A DNA stretch of 64,000 nt from Halothiobacillus diazotrophicus (GTDB lineage Bacteria; Pseudomonadota; Gammaproteobacteria; Halothiobacillales; Halothiobacillaceae): contig NZ_CP016027.1 of the NCBI RefSeq assembly GCF_001663815.1, positions 1,054,001-1,118,000 of the forward strand, read 5' to 3'. Position 1 is the stretch's first letter. Each line of letters begins with the position of its first letter. Under the pieces are notes generated by a model. It was not told the DNA's origin. It made no database searches and saw nothing but the letters and a program-made list of their open reading frames with translations. This document shows, piece by piece, positions 26,617 to 36,025 of the stretch. A program made the position numbers and the translations under genes.

Positions 26617-28440
26617 TCAGTTGCGCACGGACGCCAGACGCAGGAACAGCCGCGACAACCGCTCGGGCAGATGACGGAGGTTGTCCAGCACGAGGAAATG
26701 CCGTGGTCCGAAGATGCGCGCGACATAACGATCCGCACCCGGATCGAGACTGACGCAAAAGACGTGAATCCCGCGACGCTGTGCCTGGAGCACCGCATAT
26801 CGGGCGTCCAGCAAGAGATGCTCGGGATCGAACACATCGATGTCCGAAGGTTCACCATCGGTGATCACGAGCAGGATGCGTTGCGGTGTGCGTTGGGCAC
26901 CCAGGGATTCGGTGGCATGACGGATCGCGGCCCCCATGCGCGTGGAATATCGGCCTGACAACCCGCCAAGACGGCTCCTCGCCGCCGCATCGAAGGGCTC
27001 GTCAAATCCCTTGACCCGTTGGAAGTCCACCTCATGACGCCCGTGGGAATTGAAACCGGCCAGTGACAGTGCGCTCCCCAGATCCGTCGCGGTTTCCGCC
27101 AGCAGCAGGACCGCCTCGCGGGCCAGGGCCAGGATCGATCGACCGCCGGCTTCCGTCGACACATTCACCGACTCGGAAAGATCCAGCAGCAGGGAAAATG
27201 CCGGTGCTTCGCCCTCTTCGGGATGCATCCGCGTGAACACGCGCGGATCCGGCTCGATGCCATTGCGGAAATCCGCAAGAGACCGCAGGGCGGCGTCCAG
27301 ATCCAGTTCGTCCCCCTGCTCCAGTTTGCGCTGTCGCACAAGTTGCCGACTGTGCAGCGCCCCGACGACGCGACGCAGATTCGCGAGTAAGGGCCGATGC
27401 CGCGCCAGCACCGACTCCGCCCATCCGACATCGCCTGATGGCGCCAGCCGTTCCTGTACCGTGCACCAGTCGTTTCGCTCGAGCCCCAGACGGGCAAACC
27501 ACTCGGGATAACGGACAGAGGAAACGGCATCCTCCGCCTGGTTCGGGTGGTAGACCAGCGATGCCTCCAGCGACTCAGTCGCCTCGACCCGGAATCCCGA
27601 ATCGAATTCGGCACCGCCGCCCGATTGCCCCGATTCGATAAATGCGAGCTGTCGACCTTCACCGGCCTCTTCCATCCGGGCGCCTGCCTGAACGGCCTCG
27701 GTGAGGTCGTCGGCCGGCTCTTCCGACAGGGACATCGGTTGTGACTCGACCCAGAGATGGCGATTGTCGTCGCGATAACACGGCAAGGGCGGCACCTGCC
27801 CCTCGTCCATGGACAGGCGCATCTGCCCGACATCATGGGCGATGCGCAGCCCCACTTCCCGTGACACAAGGGGATCATCCAGGCGATCGCGGCGCTCCAG
27901 AAACAGCGCGATGGCCTTCCGGACCAGAAAATCGTCATCGACGGAGGCTTCCATCAGCAGCAAACCACGACTGATGCGCCACATCAGGGCCGGAAACGGC
28001 GCCGGATCCGGCGGTTCGACCGGATGCAGCGCGAGCCACCAGCGCCTGAGACCCGGAAACTGTCGGGCGGCCAGATATTCGACCCGCGCATCCTCCAGAA
28101 GCTCGACCATAAACCGCTGTCGCGCGTTCAATTCTTTGGTATCGAACGTTCCGGGGAACTGCAGATGGGCCGCCGCATGGGCGGCCGTGGCGACGTAGAC
28201 CGTATGTGCCGCGAGCGTCGGTGCGTCGGGCATGCTGGGCGGGAACTGGATTTCTCGGCGCGACAAGCTGGGTTTCACTGGGGCATCCGTCGCATCCGGC
28301 GCTGGCTTGACCGTCATGGAGAAGGTTTGCCCCCAGAGTGCGGTCAGATACAGCTGCAGCCGCTGCTGCATGTCGCCAAACGCCAGACGCGGCGGCGTAG
28401 CGATCTCGGCCGAACTGTCGTGTTCTAACGTTTCAGACAT
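26617..28440 (-). CDS. CbbO/NorD-like von Willebrand factor A domain protein
   Basis: The 607-residue protein has an alpha-helical front part and a C-terminal VWA domain with a complete metal-ion site: DLSES, then the Thr in STRMGAAIRH, then ITDGEPSD. In the CbbO/NorD family these proteins work with a MoxR-type AAA+ ATPase (CbbQ/NorQ) to activate or insert metals in enzymes such as RuBisCO or NO reductase. No such ATPase, RuBisCO or Nor gene is in the window, so the partner is elsewhere. ATG 28440 is chosen; about 79 upstream codons have no family character. It follows the MetX-like gene after 208 bases and may be the distal gene of the amide block. Confidence 0.75.
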   Translation of the reverse strand: MSETLEHDSSAEIATPPRLAFGDMQQRLQLYLTALWGQTFSMTVKPAPDATDAPVKPSLSRREIQFPPSMPDAPTLAAHTVYVATAAHAAAHLQFPGTFDTKELNARQRFMVELLEDARVEYLAARQFPGLRRWWLALHPVEPPDPAPFPALMWRISRGLLLMEASVDDDFLVRKAIALFLERRDRLDDPLVSREVGLRIAHDVGQMRLSMDEGQVPPLPCYRDDNRHLWVESQPMSLSEEPADDLTEAVQAGARMEEAGEGRQLAFIESGQSGGGAEFDSGFRVEATESLEASLVYHPNQAEDAVSSVRYPEWFARLGLERNDWCTVQERLAPSGDVGWAESVLARHRPLLANLRRVVGALHSRQLVRQRKLEQGDELDLDAALRSLADFRNGIEPDPRVFTRMHPEEGEAPAFSLLLDLSESVNVSTEAGGRSILALAREAVLLLAETATDLGSALSLAGFNSHGRHEVDFQRVKGFDEPFDAAARSRLGGLSGRYSTRMGAAIRHATESLGAQRTPQRILLVITDGEPSDIDVFDPEHLLLDARYAVLQAQRRGIHVFCVSLDPGADRYVARIFGPRHFLVLDNLRHLPERLSRLFLRLASVRN

Positions 28441-28648
28441 GACACCCAACCATTCTGGTCGTAGCGCGTTACCGGGCATTTCCCCGGAAATCGTCTGGCC
28501 GATTCGGCCGAAATGGAGATGGAAAACATCCCAGGAAATCGTTCGCAAACAGGACATCCTGGGATGCCGCCCACGAGGCGGCGCGGCGCCAAACGACCGG
28601 CATGCCGACGGACGGCGTTCCGATCGATCGACGCATCTGCCTGCTGGC

Positions 28649-29662
28649 TCAACTGGCCAGCAGTTCCTTGAGCGCATCGTCGATGAACTTCACGTCCACC
28701 TTATTCATGCCCGGCCCGCCCGCGAAGTGGCCCCAGATCGACGGAATCGGACGGTATTCGGCGTTCGGCATCTTGCTGGCCTCGTACTCGTTGTCTTCCG
28801 GCGGGAAGTACAGGTCGGTCTGGCCCGGCATGACGATGGCCTTGGCCTTGATCGCGCCCAATGCCTTCTCGAAATCGCCGTTGTAGATCGGGTTGTTGCT
28901 GATGTCGCCCTGCTGCCAGGTCCACAGCATCGCGAGCAGGTTGTTGGCATCCTTCACCAGGAAGAAGCCTTCCCAGAACGCCACCAGGAAGTCCTCGAGC
29001 GAGGAATAGCCGTACTGGAGGTACAGCTTCTCGCGGTAGAAGGCCTGGGAAAAACCCCAACCGGCATAGACGCGCGCCATGGCCCGCAAACCTTTCTTCG
29101 GCGGCGTGTCGTACCAGCCGTTGTTCCAGGCCGCGTCGGCGGTCAGGGCTGCCTTGACGCTCTCGAGGAACACGAAGTTGTGCACGGAGGTCTTGGCCGA
29201 GCCGCAGAACGGCATGATGCGCTCGACCATGTCCGGGAACGAGGCACCCCACTGGAACGTCTGCTGCGCGCCCATCGACCAGCCGGTGACCAGCTTGATC
29301 TTCTCGATGCCGAACAGCTCGGTCACCAGGCGATGCTGGAGGTTGACGTTGTCGAAGGACGTGACACCTGGGAAGCGCGCCTGGTTGTAGGGCTCCGGCG
29401 TGTTGCTGGGCGAGGAGGACAGGCCATTGCCGAGCATGTTCGGGATGATGATGAAGTACTTGTCCGGATCCAGCGCCATGCCCGGGCCGATCAGCCACTC
29501 GTTGTCGTAGTGCTGACCGGAGTACCAGGTGGGATAGACGATGACGTTGTCCTTGGCCGCATTCAGCGTACCGAAGGTCTTGTACGCCAACTTGGCGTCG
29601 CGAAGCGTGGCGCCGGATTGCAGCACCACGTCACCCAGTTCGAAAATCTTGTAATCCTGCAT
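28649..29662 (-). CDS. Alpha/beta hydrolase of the homoserine O-acetyltransferase (MetX)-like family
   Basis: The 337-residue protein has the MetX-type fold: YPTWYSGQHYDNEWLIGPG near the start, a nucleophile elbow GWSMGAQQ (Ser129), an acid in PGQTDLYFPPED and a His in IWGHFAGGPG. True MetX uses homoserine and acetyl-CoA. This relative sits in an amide-utilisation block 21 bases after an NCS1 permease gene, so a hydrolytic role on an amide, ester or imported N-compound is more likely (inference). ATG 29662 is used; GTG 29674 lies directly against the GGGAG site and is too close to it. Confidence 0.8.
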   Translation of the reverse strand: MQDYKIFELGDVVLQSGATLRDAKLAYKTFGTLNAAKDNVIVYPTWYSGQHYDNEWLIGPGMALDPDKYFIIIPNMLGNGLSSSPSNTPEPYNQARFPGVTSFDNVNLQHRLVTELFGIEKIKLVTGWSMGAQQTFQWGASFPDMVERIMPFCGSAKTSVHNFVFLESVKAALTADAAWNNGWYDTPPKKGLRAMARVYAGWGFSQAFYREKLYLQYGYSSLEDFLVAFWEGFFLVKDANNLLAMLWTWQQGDISNNPIYNGDFEKALGAIKAKAIVMPGQTDLYFPPEDNEYEASKMPNAEYRPIPSIWGHFAGGPGMNKVDVKFIDDALKELLAS

Positions 29663-29683
29663 GATATCAATCACTCCCGATAA

Positions 29684-31054
29684 TCAGCGTATGGCGGCTT
29701 TGCGTGCATAGACGGTCATCAACACCCAATAGGTGATGCCCCCGACCAGCGCGGAAGAAATGGCGGTGGACATGCCCGGCATCCCCTTCTCGACGATGAA
29801 GGCGACCACCGAGCCGGCTGCCCAGGCGATGAAGGCCAGCGGACGCCAGTCGGCATCGATGTCGGACCCCGGTCGCTTGAGATACTGGTCGACGATGATG
29901 ATGGCGCCGATGGGCGGCACGATGATCCCCAGCAGGCTCAACCACTGGATGAAAAAGGCCCAGACGTTGGTCGCGGCGACGATGATGCCGATCACACCAA
30001 GGGCGATGGCCATCAGACGCATTTCGCTCCGCAGAATGCGTGACCAGCCGGTGGAGGCGTTATACAGGCAGTGCGAACAGACGGAACCCAGGTTCGCCAG
30101 CAGGAACACGAAGGCGATGACCACGAGGAAGCCGGAACCGGAAGACATCATGTAACCGAACATGTTGTCCTTGCCGAAGGGGTTGGCATCCGGCACGGCC
30201 AATGCCGCCGTCATGACGCCACCGAGGATCAGGGCAATCATGTTCGCGAACGGGAAGGCGCTGAAGGTCGCTACCAGCGAGCTTTTCTTGTCCTTCGCCC
30301 AGCGGTTGAAGTCCGGCGTCACGGTGCCCGCATCGATGAACAGCGCGATGACCATGGTCAGTCCGACGCCGAACGGCAGCAGCTTGTCCGGATGGTTGCC
30401 CGGGTAGGCCATGACGGCATCGAAGGTGGTCTTGCTGGAGGCGTCGATGGCTACCCACAATGCAAGCACGACGAACAGCGGCGCGGAAATGATGCCGATC
30501 CAGTGCAGACCGCGGACACCGATGAAGGTGATCCCGATGAACAGCGCTCCGGCAATGATCGTCATCACGACGTAGTTGATGTCGTAGGAACTGCTCAACA
30601 AGGCACCGGCAATACCCGTCTGTACGGCGTACCAGCCGAGCAGCAACGTCGACAGCAGACCGGACGCGAGCGCATAGCCCTTGCGGCCGAACACGATGCT
30701 GGCAAGCAGCGCGAAGTTGAAGCCCTTCTTGGTGCCGAGCAGCCCCAGCAGCCCCACATAACCGAACATGATCAGGTTTCCGATCAATATCGCCCACATG
30801 GCATCCTTGAAGCCCATGCCGAGAACCAGCAGCGAGCCCGTCATGGCACCGGTGATGATCATCGGAAAGCCCATCCACACCATGCTCACGGAGAACATGC
30901 TGCGGCGCGCCGACATGGGCACAGCGGTATGCTCGTACTCCTTGCCAAGGGCGTGTTCTACTTCTTCCTCGATGTGATGAATTTCGTCGACAAGGTGCTC
31001 ACCATAGTGGTGGCCCTCCCCTTTTACAGCAGCGGCTTTGTTGTCTTGGGTCAT
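29684..31054 (-). CDS. NCS1-family permease (CodB-like)
   Basis: The 456-residue transporter has a hydrophilic, His/Glu-rich N-terminus (1-45) and about 12 membrane spans. NCS1 features include GFPMIITGAMTGSLLVLG, WYAVQTGIAGALL and DFNRWAKDKKSS, the last close to CodB-type cytosine permeases. It differs clearly from the Cys-tailed NCS1 proteins at 19938 and 22161, so the window has three NCS1 domains of two types. It lies between amiE (100 bases upstream) and the MetX-like hydrolase, suggesting uptake of an amide-related or nucleobase-like substrate. ATG 31054 is preferred over the extended frame. Confidence 0.85.
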   Translation of the reverse strand: MTQDNKAAAVKGEGHHYGEHLVDEIHHIEEEVEHALGKEYEHTAVPMSARRSMFSVSMVWMGFPMIITGAMTGSLLVLGMGFKDAMWAILIGNLIMFGYVGLLGLLGTKKGFNFALLASIVFGRKGYALASGLLSTLLLGWYAVQTGIAGALLSSSYDINYVVMTIIAGALFIGITFIGVRGLHWIGIISAPLFVVLALWVAIDASSKTTFDAVMAYPGNHPDKLLPFGVGLTMVIALFIDAGTVTPDFNRWAKDKKSSLVATFSAFPFANMIALILGGVMTAALAVPDANPFGKDNMFGYMMSSGSGFLVVIAFVFLLANLGSVCSHCLYNASTGWSRILRSEMRLMAIALGVIGIIVAATNVWAFFIQWLSLLGIIVPPIGAIIIVDQYLKRPGSDIDADWRPLAFIAWAAGSVVAFIVEKGMPGMSTAISSALVGGITYWVLMTVYARKAAIR

Positions 31055-31154
31055 GATTCCGTTTATCCGTAAATTGTTTAATTGATTTGGGCGTGTTGCG
31101 TCTGGCAGCACGCCACTGGCTCATGTCAGAGAAAACGGTGTCGAGGATCCGGGG

Positions 31155-32195
31155 TTACTTGTGCCCGCCGGTTTCCTCGTTCGGGATACCTGCGATCGGG
31201 CATTCGGCCGTCCCGGGAGTGGAACGGGTAATCTTCTCGACCTGCTCGCGCGCCTTGGCCGGATCGTTGACCCAAGTGGAATAGAACTCGTACGGGCATT
31301 CCTTGACGCCGTTGACGTCGTCGCCGGAATTGGTGAGGCCGGTGTAACCACGGTGCAGGAGCTTGTAGAGGTGGTTCTGGCTCTGCCAGTTCTTGCGCGC
31401 GTCGCGGATCTGGGAGACCGAAAGCTCGGCGTACTGGATGCCATATTCTTCTTCGGCACACTCGCCCAGCGTGCGGCCATCGAAACCGACGATCGCGGAG
31501 TGACCGAAGTAGGAATAGACGCCGTCGAAACCGGTGGCGTTAGCGACGGCCACGTAGGAGTTGTTCATCCAGGCCATGGCCTTGGCCACGATGACCTGCT
31601 GCTCCTTGGACGGATACATGTAGCCCTGGCAGCGGACGATCAGCTCGGCGCCCTTCATGGCGCAGTCACGCCAGATTTCCGGGTAGTTGCCGTCGTCGCA
31701 GATGATCAGGCTGACCATCAGGCCCTTCGGGCCTTCGGTGACGTAGGTCTTGCCGCCCGGGTACCAGCCTTCGATCGGACACCACGGCATGATCTTGCGG
31801 TATTTCTGGACGATCTCGCCCTGATCGTTGATCAGCACAAGCGTGTTGTACGGGGCCTTGTTCGGGTGCTCCTCGTGACGCTCGCCGGTCAGCGAGAACA
31901 CGCCCCAGGTCTTCGCCTTGCGGCAGGCCTCGGAAAAGATGTCGGTCTCTTCGCCCGGGATGGTCGAAGCGGTTTCGTACATTTCCTTCGGGTCGTACAT
32001 GATCCCGTGGGTGCTGTACTCGGGGAAGATCACCAGGTCCATGCCCGGCAGACCCTGTTTCATGCCGACGACCATGTCGGCAATCTTGCGTGCGTTGTCC
32101 AGGACCTCGGCCTTGGTATGCAGGCGCGGCATCTTGTAGTTGACGACCGCGACGCCAACGCTGTCGCTACTGGAAGAAATGTCACCATGTCTCAT
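31155..32195 (-). CDS. amiE: Aliphatic amidase
   Basis: AmiE hydrolyses short aliphatic amides such as acetamide and propionamide to the acid and ammonia. The 346-residue protein is very close to Pseudomonas aeruginosa AmiE, starting [21 protein letters not shown]. It keeps the nitrilase-superfamily catalytic set: Glu59 in FPEYS, Lys134 in KYRKIMPW, Glu142 in CPIEGW and Cys166 in [10 protein letters not shown]. The enzyme is cytoplasmic and usually a hexamer. It lies 168 bases after the ABC importer genes with no visible terminator or sigma-54 site between, so it probably shares their transcript. Confidence 0.96.
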   Translation of the reverse strand: MRHGDISSSSDSVGVAVVNYKMPRLHTKAEVLDNARKIADMVVGMKQGLPGMDLVIFPEYSTHGIMYDPKEMYETASTIPGEETDIFSEACRKAKTWGVFSLTGERHEEHPNKAPYNTLVLINDQGEIVQKYRKIMPWCPIEGWYPGGKTYVTEGPKGLMVSLIICDDGNYPEIWRDCAMKGAELIVRCQGYMYPSKEQQVIVAKAMAWMNNSYVAVANATGFDGVYSYFGHSAIVGFDGRTLGECAEEEYGIQYAELSVSQIRDARKNWQSQNHLYKLLHRGYTGLTNSGDDVNGVKECPYEFYSTWVNDPAKAREQVEKITRSTPGTAECPIAGIPNEETGGHK

Positions 32196-32363
32196 TTGCT
32201 GTTACCTCTGACATTGTGGGTTTCATGCGGGTGCAAGGGCCCAGTGGCCCGGTTCGTTCCGGTCCCTTGGTCGTCACTTGCTTGTTCCTTCGTGGCCGGC
32301 AAGATGCGCCCTTGCCTTCCCTGACAGGCGAACGAGGAACCCCGTCCACCCATCTGTTTCGAA

Positions 32364-33056
32364 TTACACCGACAGGTATTTGCTGACCTGTTCGGTGTCG
32401 ACGTTCTCGCGCAGGTCGTCGTGGATGAAATTGCCCTTGTCGATCACGATGATTCGGTCAGCCACCGCCATCGTGAAGCTGAGCACCTGCTCGGACACGA
32501 TGATGGTGATCTCGCGCATCTTGCGGATCTCGTTGAGGACATTGGCGATGTCCTTGATGATCGATGGCTGGATACCCTCGGTCGGCTCGTCCAGGAGCAG
32601 CACCTTGGGGTTGCTGACCAACGCACGGGCAATCGCCAACTGCTGCTGCTGACCGCCGGAGAGGTTGCCGCCCTTGCGGTGACGCATCTCCAACAGCACT
32701 GGGAACAGCGAGAAGATCTCGTCGGGAATCTTCTTGCTCTTGGCGGTTTCCAGCCCGGTCTCGATGTTTTCCATCACGGTCATGTGGGAAAAGATCATCC
32801 GGCCCTGCGGCACATAGGCGATACCGTTTGCCACCCGTTGGTGCGAGGCCATCTTGGTCACGTCGACCCCGTCGACCTTGATCGAGGAGCCGCCACCAGC
32901 CGGGAGCGCACCGATCAACGACTTGAACAGCGTGGTCTTGCCCATGCCGTTGCGACCCATGACCGCAATGGTCTCGTTGGTGTTCGCATTCAGGTCGATG
33001 CCGTGGATCACTTCACTCTCGCCGTAGCTCACGGAGAGTCCTGATACTTCAAGCAT
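32364..33056 (-). CDS. Amide/urea-type ABC importer ATPase (UrtE-like)
   Basis: The 230-residue ATPase has Walker A GRNGMGKTT, signature LSGGQQQQLAIARAL and Walker B VLLLDEPTEGIQ, the LivF/UrtE pattern. It is the second of two ATPases in a five-gene importer of the branched-chain amino acid/urea class. Because no urease gene is present while amidase and formamidase genes flank the set, short amides are the likely cargo, as for Methylophilus FmdDEF. It lies 15 bases after the UrtD-like gene. Confidence 0.92.
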   Translation of the reverse strand: MLEVSGLSVSYGESEVIHGIDLNANTNETIAVMGRNGMGKTTLFKSLIGALPAGGGSSIKVDGVDVTKMASHQRVANGIAYVPQGRMIFSHMTVMENIETGLETAKSKKIPDEIFSLFPVLLEMRHRKGGNLSGGQQQQLAIARALVSNPKVLLLDEPTEGIQPSIIKDIANVLNEIRKMREITIIVSEQVLSFTMAVADRIIVIDKGNFIHDDLRENVDTEQVSKYLSV

Positions 33057-33071
33057 TTCCAGTTCCTCCGA

Positions 33072-33818
33072 TTAATGGCCGAGATAGACTTCGATCACGC
33101 GCGGGTCGTTCTGCACGTGGTCCATGGTGCCCTGCGACAGGATCTTGCCCTGGTGCAGAACGGTGACCTTGTGCGCGATGCGCTTGACGAATTCCATGTC
33201 GTGTTCGATCACGATCACCGAACGGTCCTGACAGATCCGGTTGAGCAGGTCGGCGGTCTGTTCGCGCTCGCGCACGCTCATGCCCGCTACCGGCTCGTCC
33301 AGCATCAGCAGTTCCGGGTCCTGGATCAGCAGCATGCCGATCTCAAGCCACTGCTTCTGCCCGTGGCTGAGCAGGCCCGCTTCCATGTCCAGCAGATCGG
33401 ACAGGAAGATCATGTCCGCGACCTCCTTGATGCGGGCCTCGACGTCCGGGGTACGCTTGAACATCAAGGCACCGAAGACGCTACGACCGCGCGGGAAGGA
33501 GATCTCCAGGTTTTCGAACACCGAGAGGTTTTCGTAGATCGACGGGTTCTGGAACTTCCGTCCGACGCCGGCACGAACGATCTGGTGCTCGGCCATCTTG
33601 GTCAGTTCCTGGTTCTTGAACTTGATCGACCCACTGGTGGCCTTGGTCTTGCCGCAGATCAGGTCGAGCACCGTGGTCTTGCCGGCCCCGTTGGGACCGA
33701 TCACGACCTGAAGCTCGTTCTTGTCGATGTAGAGGGTCAGTCCGTCGACGGCCTTGAAACCGTCGAAGGAAACCGTGAGGTCCTCGATCGCGAGGACGAA
33801 ATCGGTATTGCTGCTCAT
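33072..33818 (-). CDS. Amide/urea-type ABC importer ATPase (UrtD-like)
   Basis: The 248-residue ATPase has Walker A GPNGAGKTTVLD, signature LSHGQKQWLEIGM and Walker B LLMLDEPVAGM, the pattern of UrtD. Unlike most ABC signatures (LSGGQ), LSHGQ with KQWLEIG is characteristic of UrtD. Its ATG overlaps the stop of the permease gene as ATGA, implying coupled translation. Confidence 0.93.
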   Translation of the reverse strand: MSSNTDFVLAIEDLTVSFDGFKAVDGLTLYIDKNELQVVIGPNGAGKTTVLDLICGKTKATSGSIKFKNQELTKMAEHQIVRAGVGRKFQNPSIYENLSVFENLEISFPRGRSVFGALMFKRTPDVEARIKEVADMIFLSDLLDMEAGLLSHGQKQWLEIGMLLIQDPELLMLDEPVAGMSVREREQTADLLNRICQDRSVIVIEHDMEFVKRIAHKVTVLHQGKILSQGTMDHVQNDPRVIEVYLGH

Positions 33819-34987
33819 TTCGCGGCCTCCTCTTTCTCAGCCACGGCCGGTGCCGTCACTTTGGCCACAGCAGCCTTTTTCTTGCCACCGATGCCCACCT
33901 TGTCGAGGAACCCATCGACGTGCGGCTTGACGTAGGTCTGATACAGACCGGCCAGCCCGTTCGGGAAGAACATCACGACGGCGATGAACAGACCGCCCAT
34001 CAGGAACAGCCACAACTGCGGGAAGGACTCGGAGAATGCGGTCTTGCCGTAGTTGACCAGCAGCGCGCCGTAGACCGCACCGATCAGCGACATCCGACCA
34101 CCGACAGCCGCCAGGATCACCATCTCGATCGAGGGCACGATGCCAACGAAGGACGGGGACATGAAGCCGACCTGCAGGGTGAACATCGCCCCACCGATCG
34201 CCGAGATCACCGCCGCGAGGGCAAAGATGAAGATCTTGTAGTTGGCAACGTCATAGCCGGAGAAACGCACACGGTCTTCCTTGTCGCGCATCGCCAGCAG
34301 CAGGCGCCCGAACTTGGACGTCATGACGAACTTGCTCAGCAGGATCACACCGATCAGCAGCAGGCCGTTGACGTAGTACAGGATGTACTTGGCCGAATTG
34401 GTGTTGATGTCCCAGCCATGCATCGTCTTCAGGTCGGTGATGCCGTTGATGCCACCGGTGAAGCCCTGCTGACCGACGATGAGGATGGTCAGAATCGCCG
34501 CGACCGCCTGGGTGATGATCGCGAAGTACACGCCACCTACCCGACGCTTGAACATCGCTGCCCCGATGATGTAGGCGAAGATCGCCGGCACCACGAAGAT
34601 CGCGATGATCGCGAACGTGAGACTGTGGAAGGGCACCCAAAATAATGGCAGCTGCGTGACCTGGTTCCAGTCCATGAAGTCCGGAATGCCGGGCGTGGTC
34701 TGCTTGGCGGTACTGATCGGATCGGATGCCTCAAGCTTGAGAAACATCGCCATGCAGTAGCCACCGAGGCCGAAGAACACCCCTTGTCCCAGACTCAGGA
34801 TGCCGCCATGGCCCCAGAGCAGGACCAGGCTCACCGCCGCGAAGGCGTAGGTCAGGTACTTGCCGACCAGGTTCAGTCGGAAGATATCCAGGAACAGCGG
34901 CAGAATCGCAAAGATCAGCAGCGAAAGGACCAACAATCCCAGCGCACCCTGTCTGCCGCCAAGCCATCTTTCGTAAAAGGTACTCAT
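33815..34987 (-). CDS. Amide/urea-type ABC importer permease (UrtC/FmdF-like)
   Basis: The 390-residue inner-membrane permease of the LivM/UrtC class has about ten spans and the segment LWGHGGILSLGQGVFFGLGGYCMAMFL typical of the group. A charged, Ala/Lys-rich tail ends the protein. It pairs with the UrtB-like permease to form the channel. It lies 18 bases after that gene. Confidence 0.92.
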   Translation of the reverse strand: MSTFYERWLGGRQGALGLLVLSLLIFAILPLFLDIFRLNLVGKYLTYAFAAVSLVLLWGHGGILSLGQGVFFGLGGYCMAMFLKLEASDPISTAKQTTPGIPDFMDWNQVTQLPLFWVPFHSLTFAIIAIFVVPAIFAYIIGAAMFKRRVGGVYFAIITQAVAAILTILIVGQQGFTGGINGITDLKTMHGWDINTNSAKYILYYVNGLLLIGVILLSKFVMTSKFGRLLLAMRDKEDRVRFSGYDVANYKIFIFALAAVISAIGGAMFTLQVGFMSPSFVGIVPSIEMVILAAVGGRMSLIGAVYGALLVNYGKTAFSESFPQLWLFLMGGLFIAVVMFFPNGLAGLYQTYVKPHVDGFLDKVGIGGKKKAAVAKVTAPAVAEKEEAAK

Positions 34988-35005
34988 GGTTCTTTCTCCT
35001 ACCCC

Positions 35006-35932
35006 TTACTTCCGGACCTTGCTGGCGAACAGACCTTCCGGGCGCAGCATGAGGATCACGATGATGGTCAGCAGAGTGACAACCTTGCCCATCGCGTTGG
35101 TCATGAAGAACGTCAGGATCGACTGTGCCTGCGAGATGCTGAACGCAGAGGCAACGGTACCCAGCAGGCTGGCAGCGCCACCGAACACGACCACCAGGAA
35201 GGTGTCGACGATGTAGAGCGAGCCACTGGTCGGGCCAGTTGAGGCAATGGTGGTGAACGCCGCACCGGCAACACCGGCCACACCGCAACCCACGGCAAAG
35301 GTCATGCGGTCGACCTTCTGGGTATTGATACCCACGGCACCAGCCATCATGCGGTTCTGAGTGGTCGCACGGACCTTGAGCCCCCAACGGGACTTGTACA
35401 GCGAGATGATCACGGCCGCAGTCACCAGGATGGTGATGGCCATCACGAACAGCCCGTTGATCGGGATGTCGATGCTCGGCGTCGGCGACCAGGAACCCAT
35501 CAGCCAATCCGGCAGGGTCGGGCTGACTTCGCGACCACCAAAGGTTGAACGGAAGATCTGCTGCATGATGAGGCTCAGGCCCCAGGTTGCCAGCAGCGTG
35601 TCCAGAGGACGTTTGTACAGGTGTCGAATCAATATGAATTCGACGAAATACCCGACGATGAACGCAATCGCGAAGGCCGCGAAGATGGCCACCACAAAGT
35701 AGTAGGGCATGAAGGCAGGGAAGTACTGCTCCGTGACCTTCGAGATAACGTAAATCGTGTAGGCGCCGATGGTCATGAACTCGCCATGAGCCATGTTGAT
35801 TACGCCCATCTGGCCGAAGATGATCGCCAACCCCAGGGCCATCAGCAGCAGAACGCTGAAGAGGCTGAGGCCTGCGAAGCCTTGCATGACCAGGATGGAC
35901 CCCCAATCCGACCATGAATAACCAAGCAACAT
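35006..35932 (-). CDS. Amide/urea-type ABC importer permease (UrtB/FmdE-like)
   Basis: The 308-residue permease of the LivH/UrtB class contains MGVINMAHGEFMTIGAY and LDTLLATWGLSLIMQQ, standard for UrtB. ATG 35932 has AGGAG 9 nt upstream. It is 93 bases downstream of the binding-protein gene. Confidence 0.93.
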   Translation of the reverse strand: MLLGYSWSDWGSILVMQGFAGLSLFSVLLLMALGLAIIFGQMGVINMAHGEFMTIGAYTIYVISKVTEQYFPAFMPYYFVVAIFAAFAIAFIVGYFVEFILIRHLYKRPLDTLLATWGLSLIMQQIFRSTFGGREVSPTLPDWLMGSWSPTPSIDIPINGLFVMAITILVTAAVIISLYKSRWGLKVRATTQNRMMAGAVGINTQKVDRMTFAVGCGVAGVAGAAFTTIASTGPTSGSLYIVDTFLVVVFGGAASLLGTVASAFSISQAQSILTFFMTNAMGKVVTLLTIIVILMLRPEGLFASKVRK

Positions 35933-36025
35933 GGAAGATTCTCCTGTGCAAAATTGTCTACAGGGCGGGCAGTGCCCCGGTCAGGAAAATCCGACCGGAG
36001 GCGCTGCGCACACCCGACTACCTGC

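Noticed and set aside
28649-29662. MetX-like protein as methionine-pathway homoserine acetyltransferase
   Set aside because: Its position in the amide block and absence of methionine genes make that unlikely. The fold and catalytic triad alone do not define the reaction.
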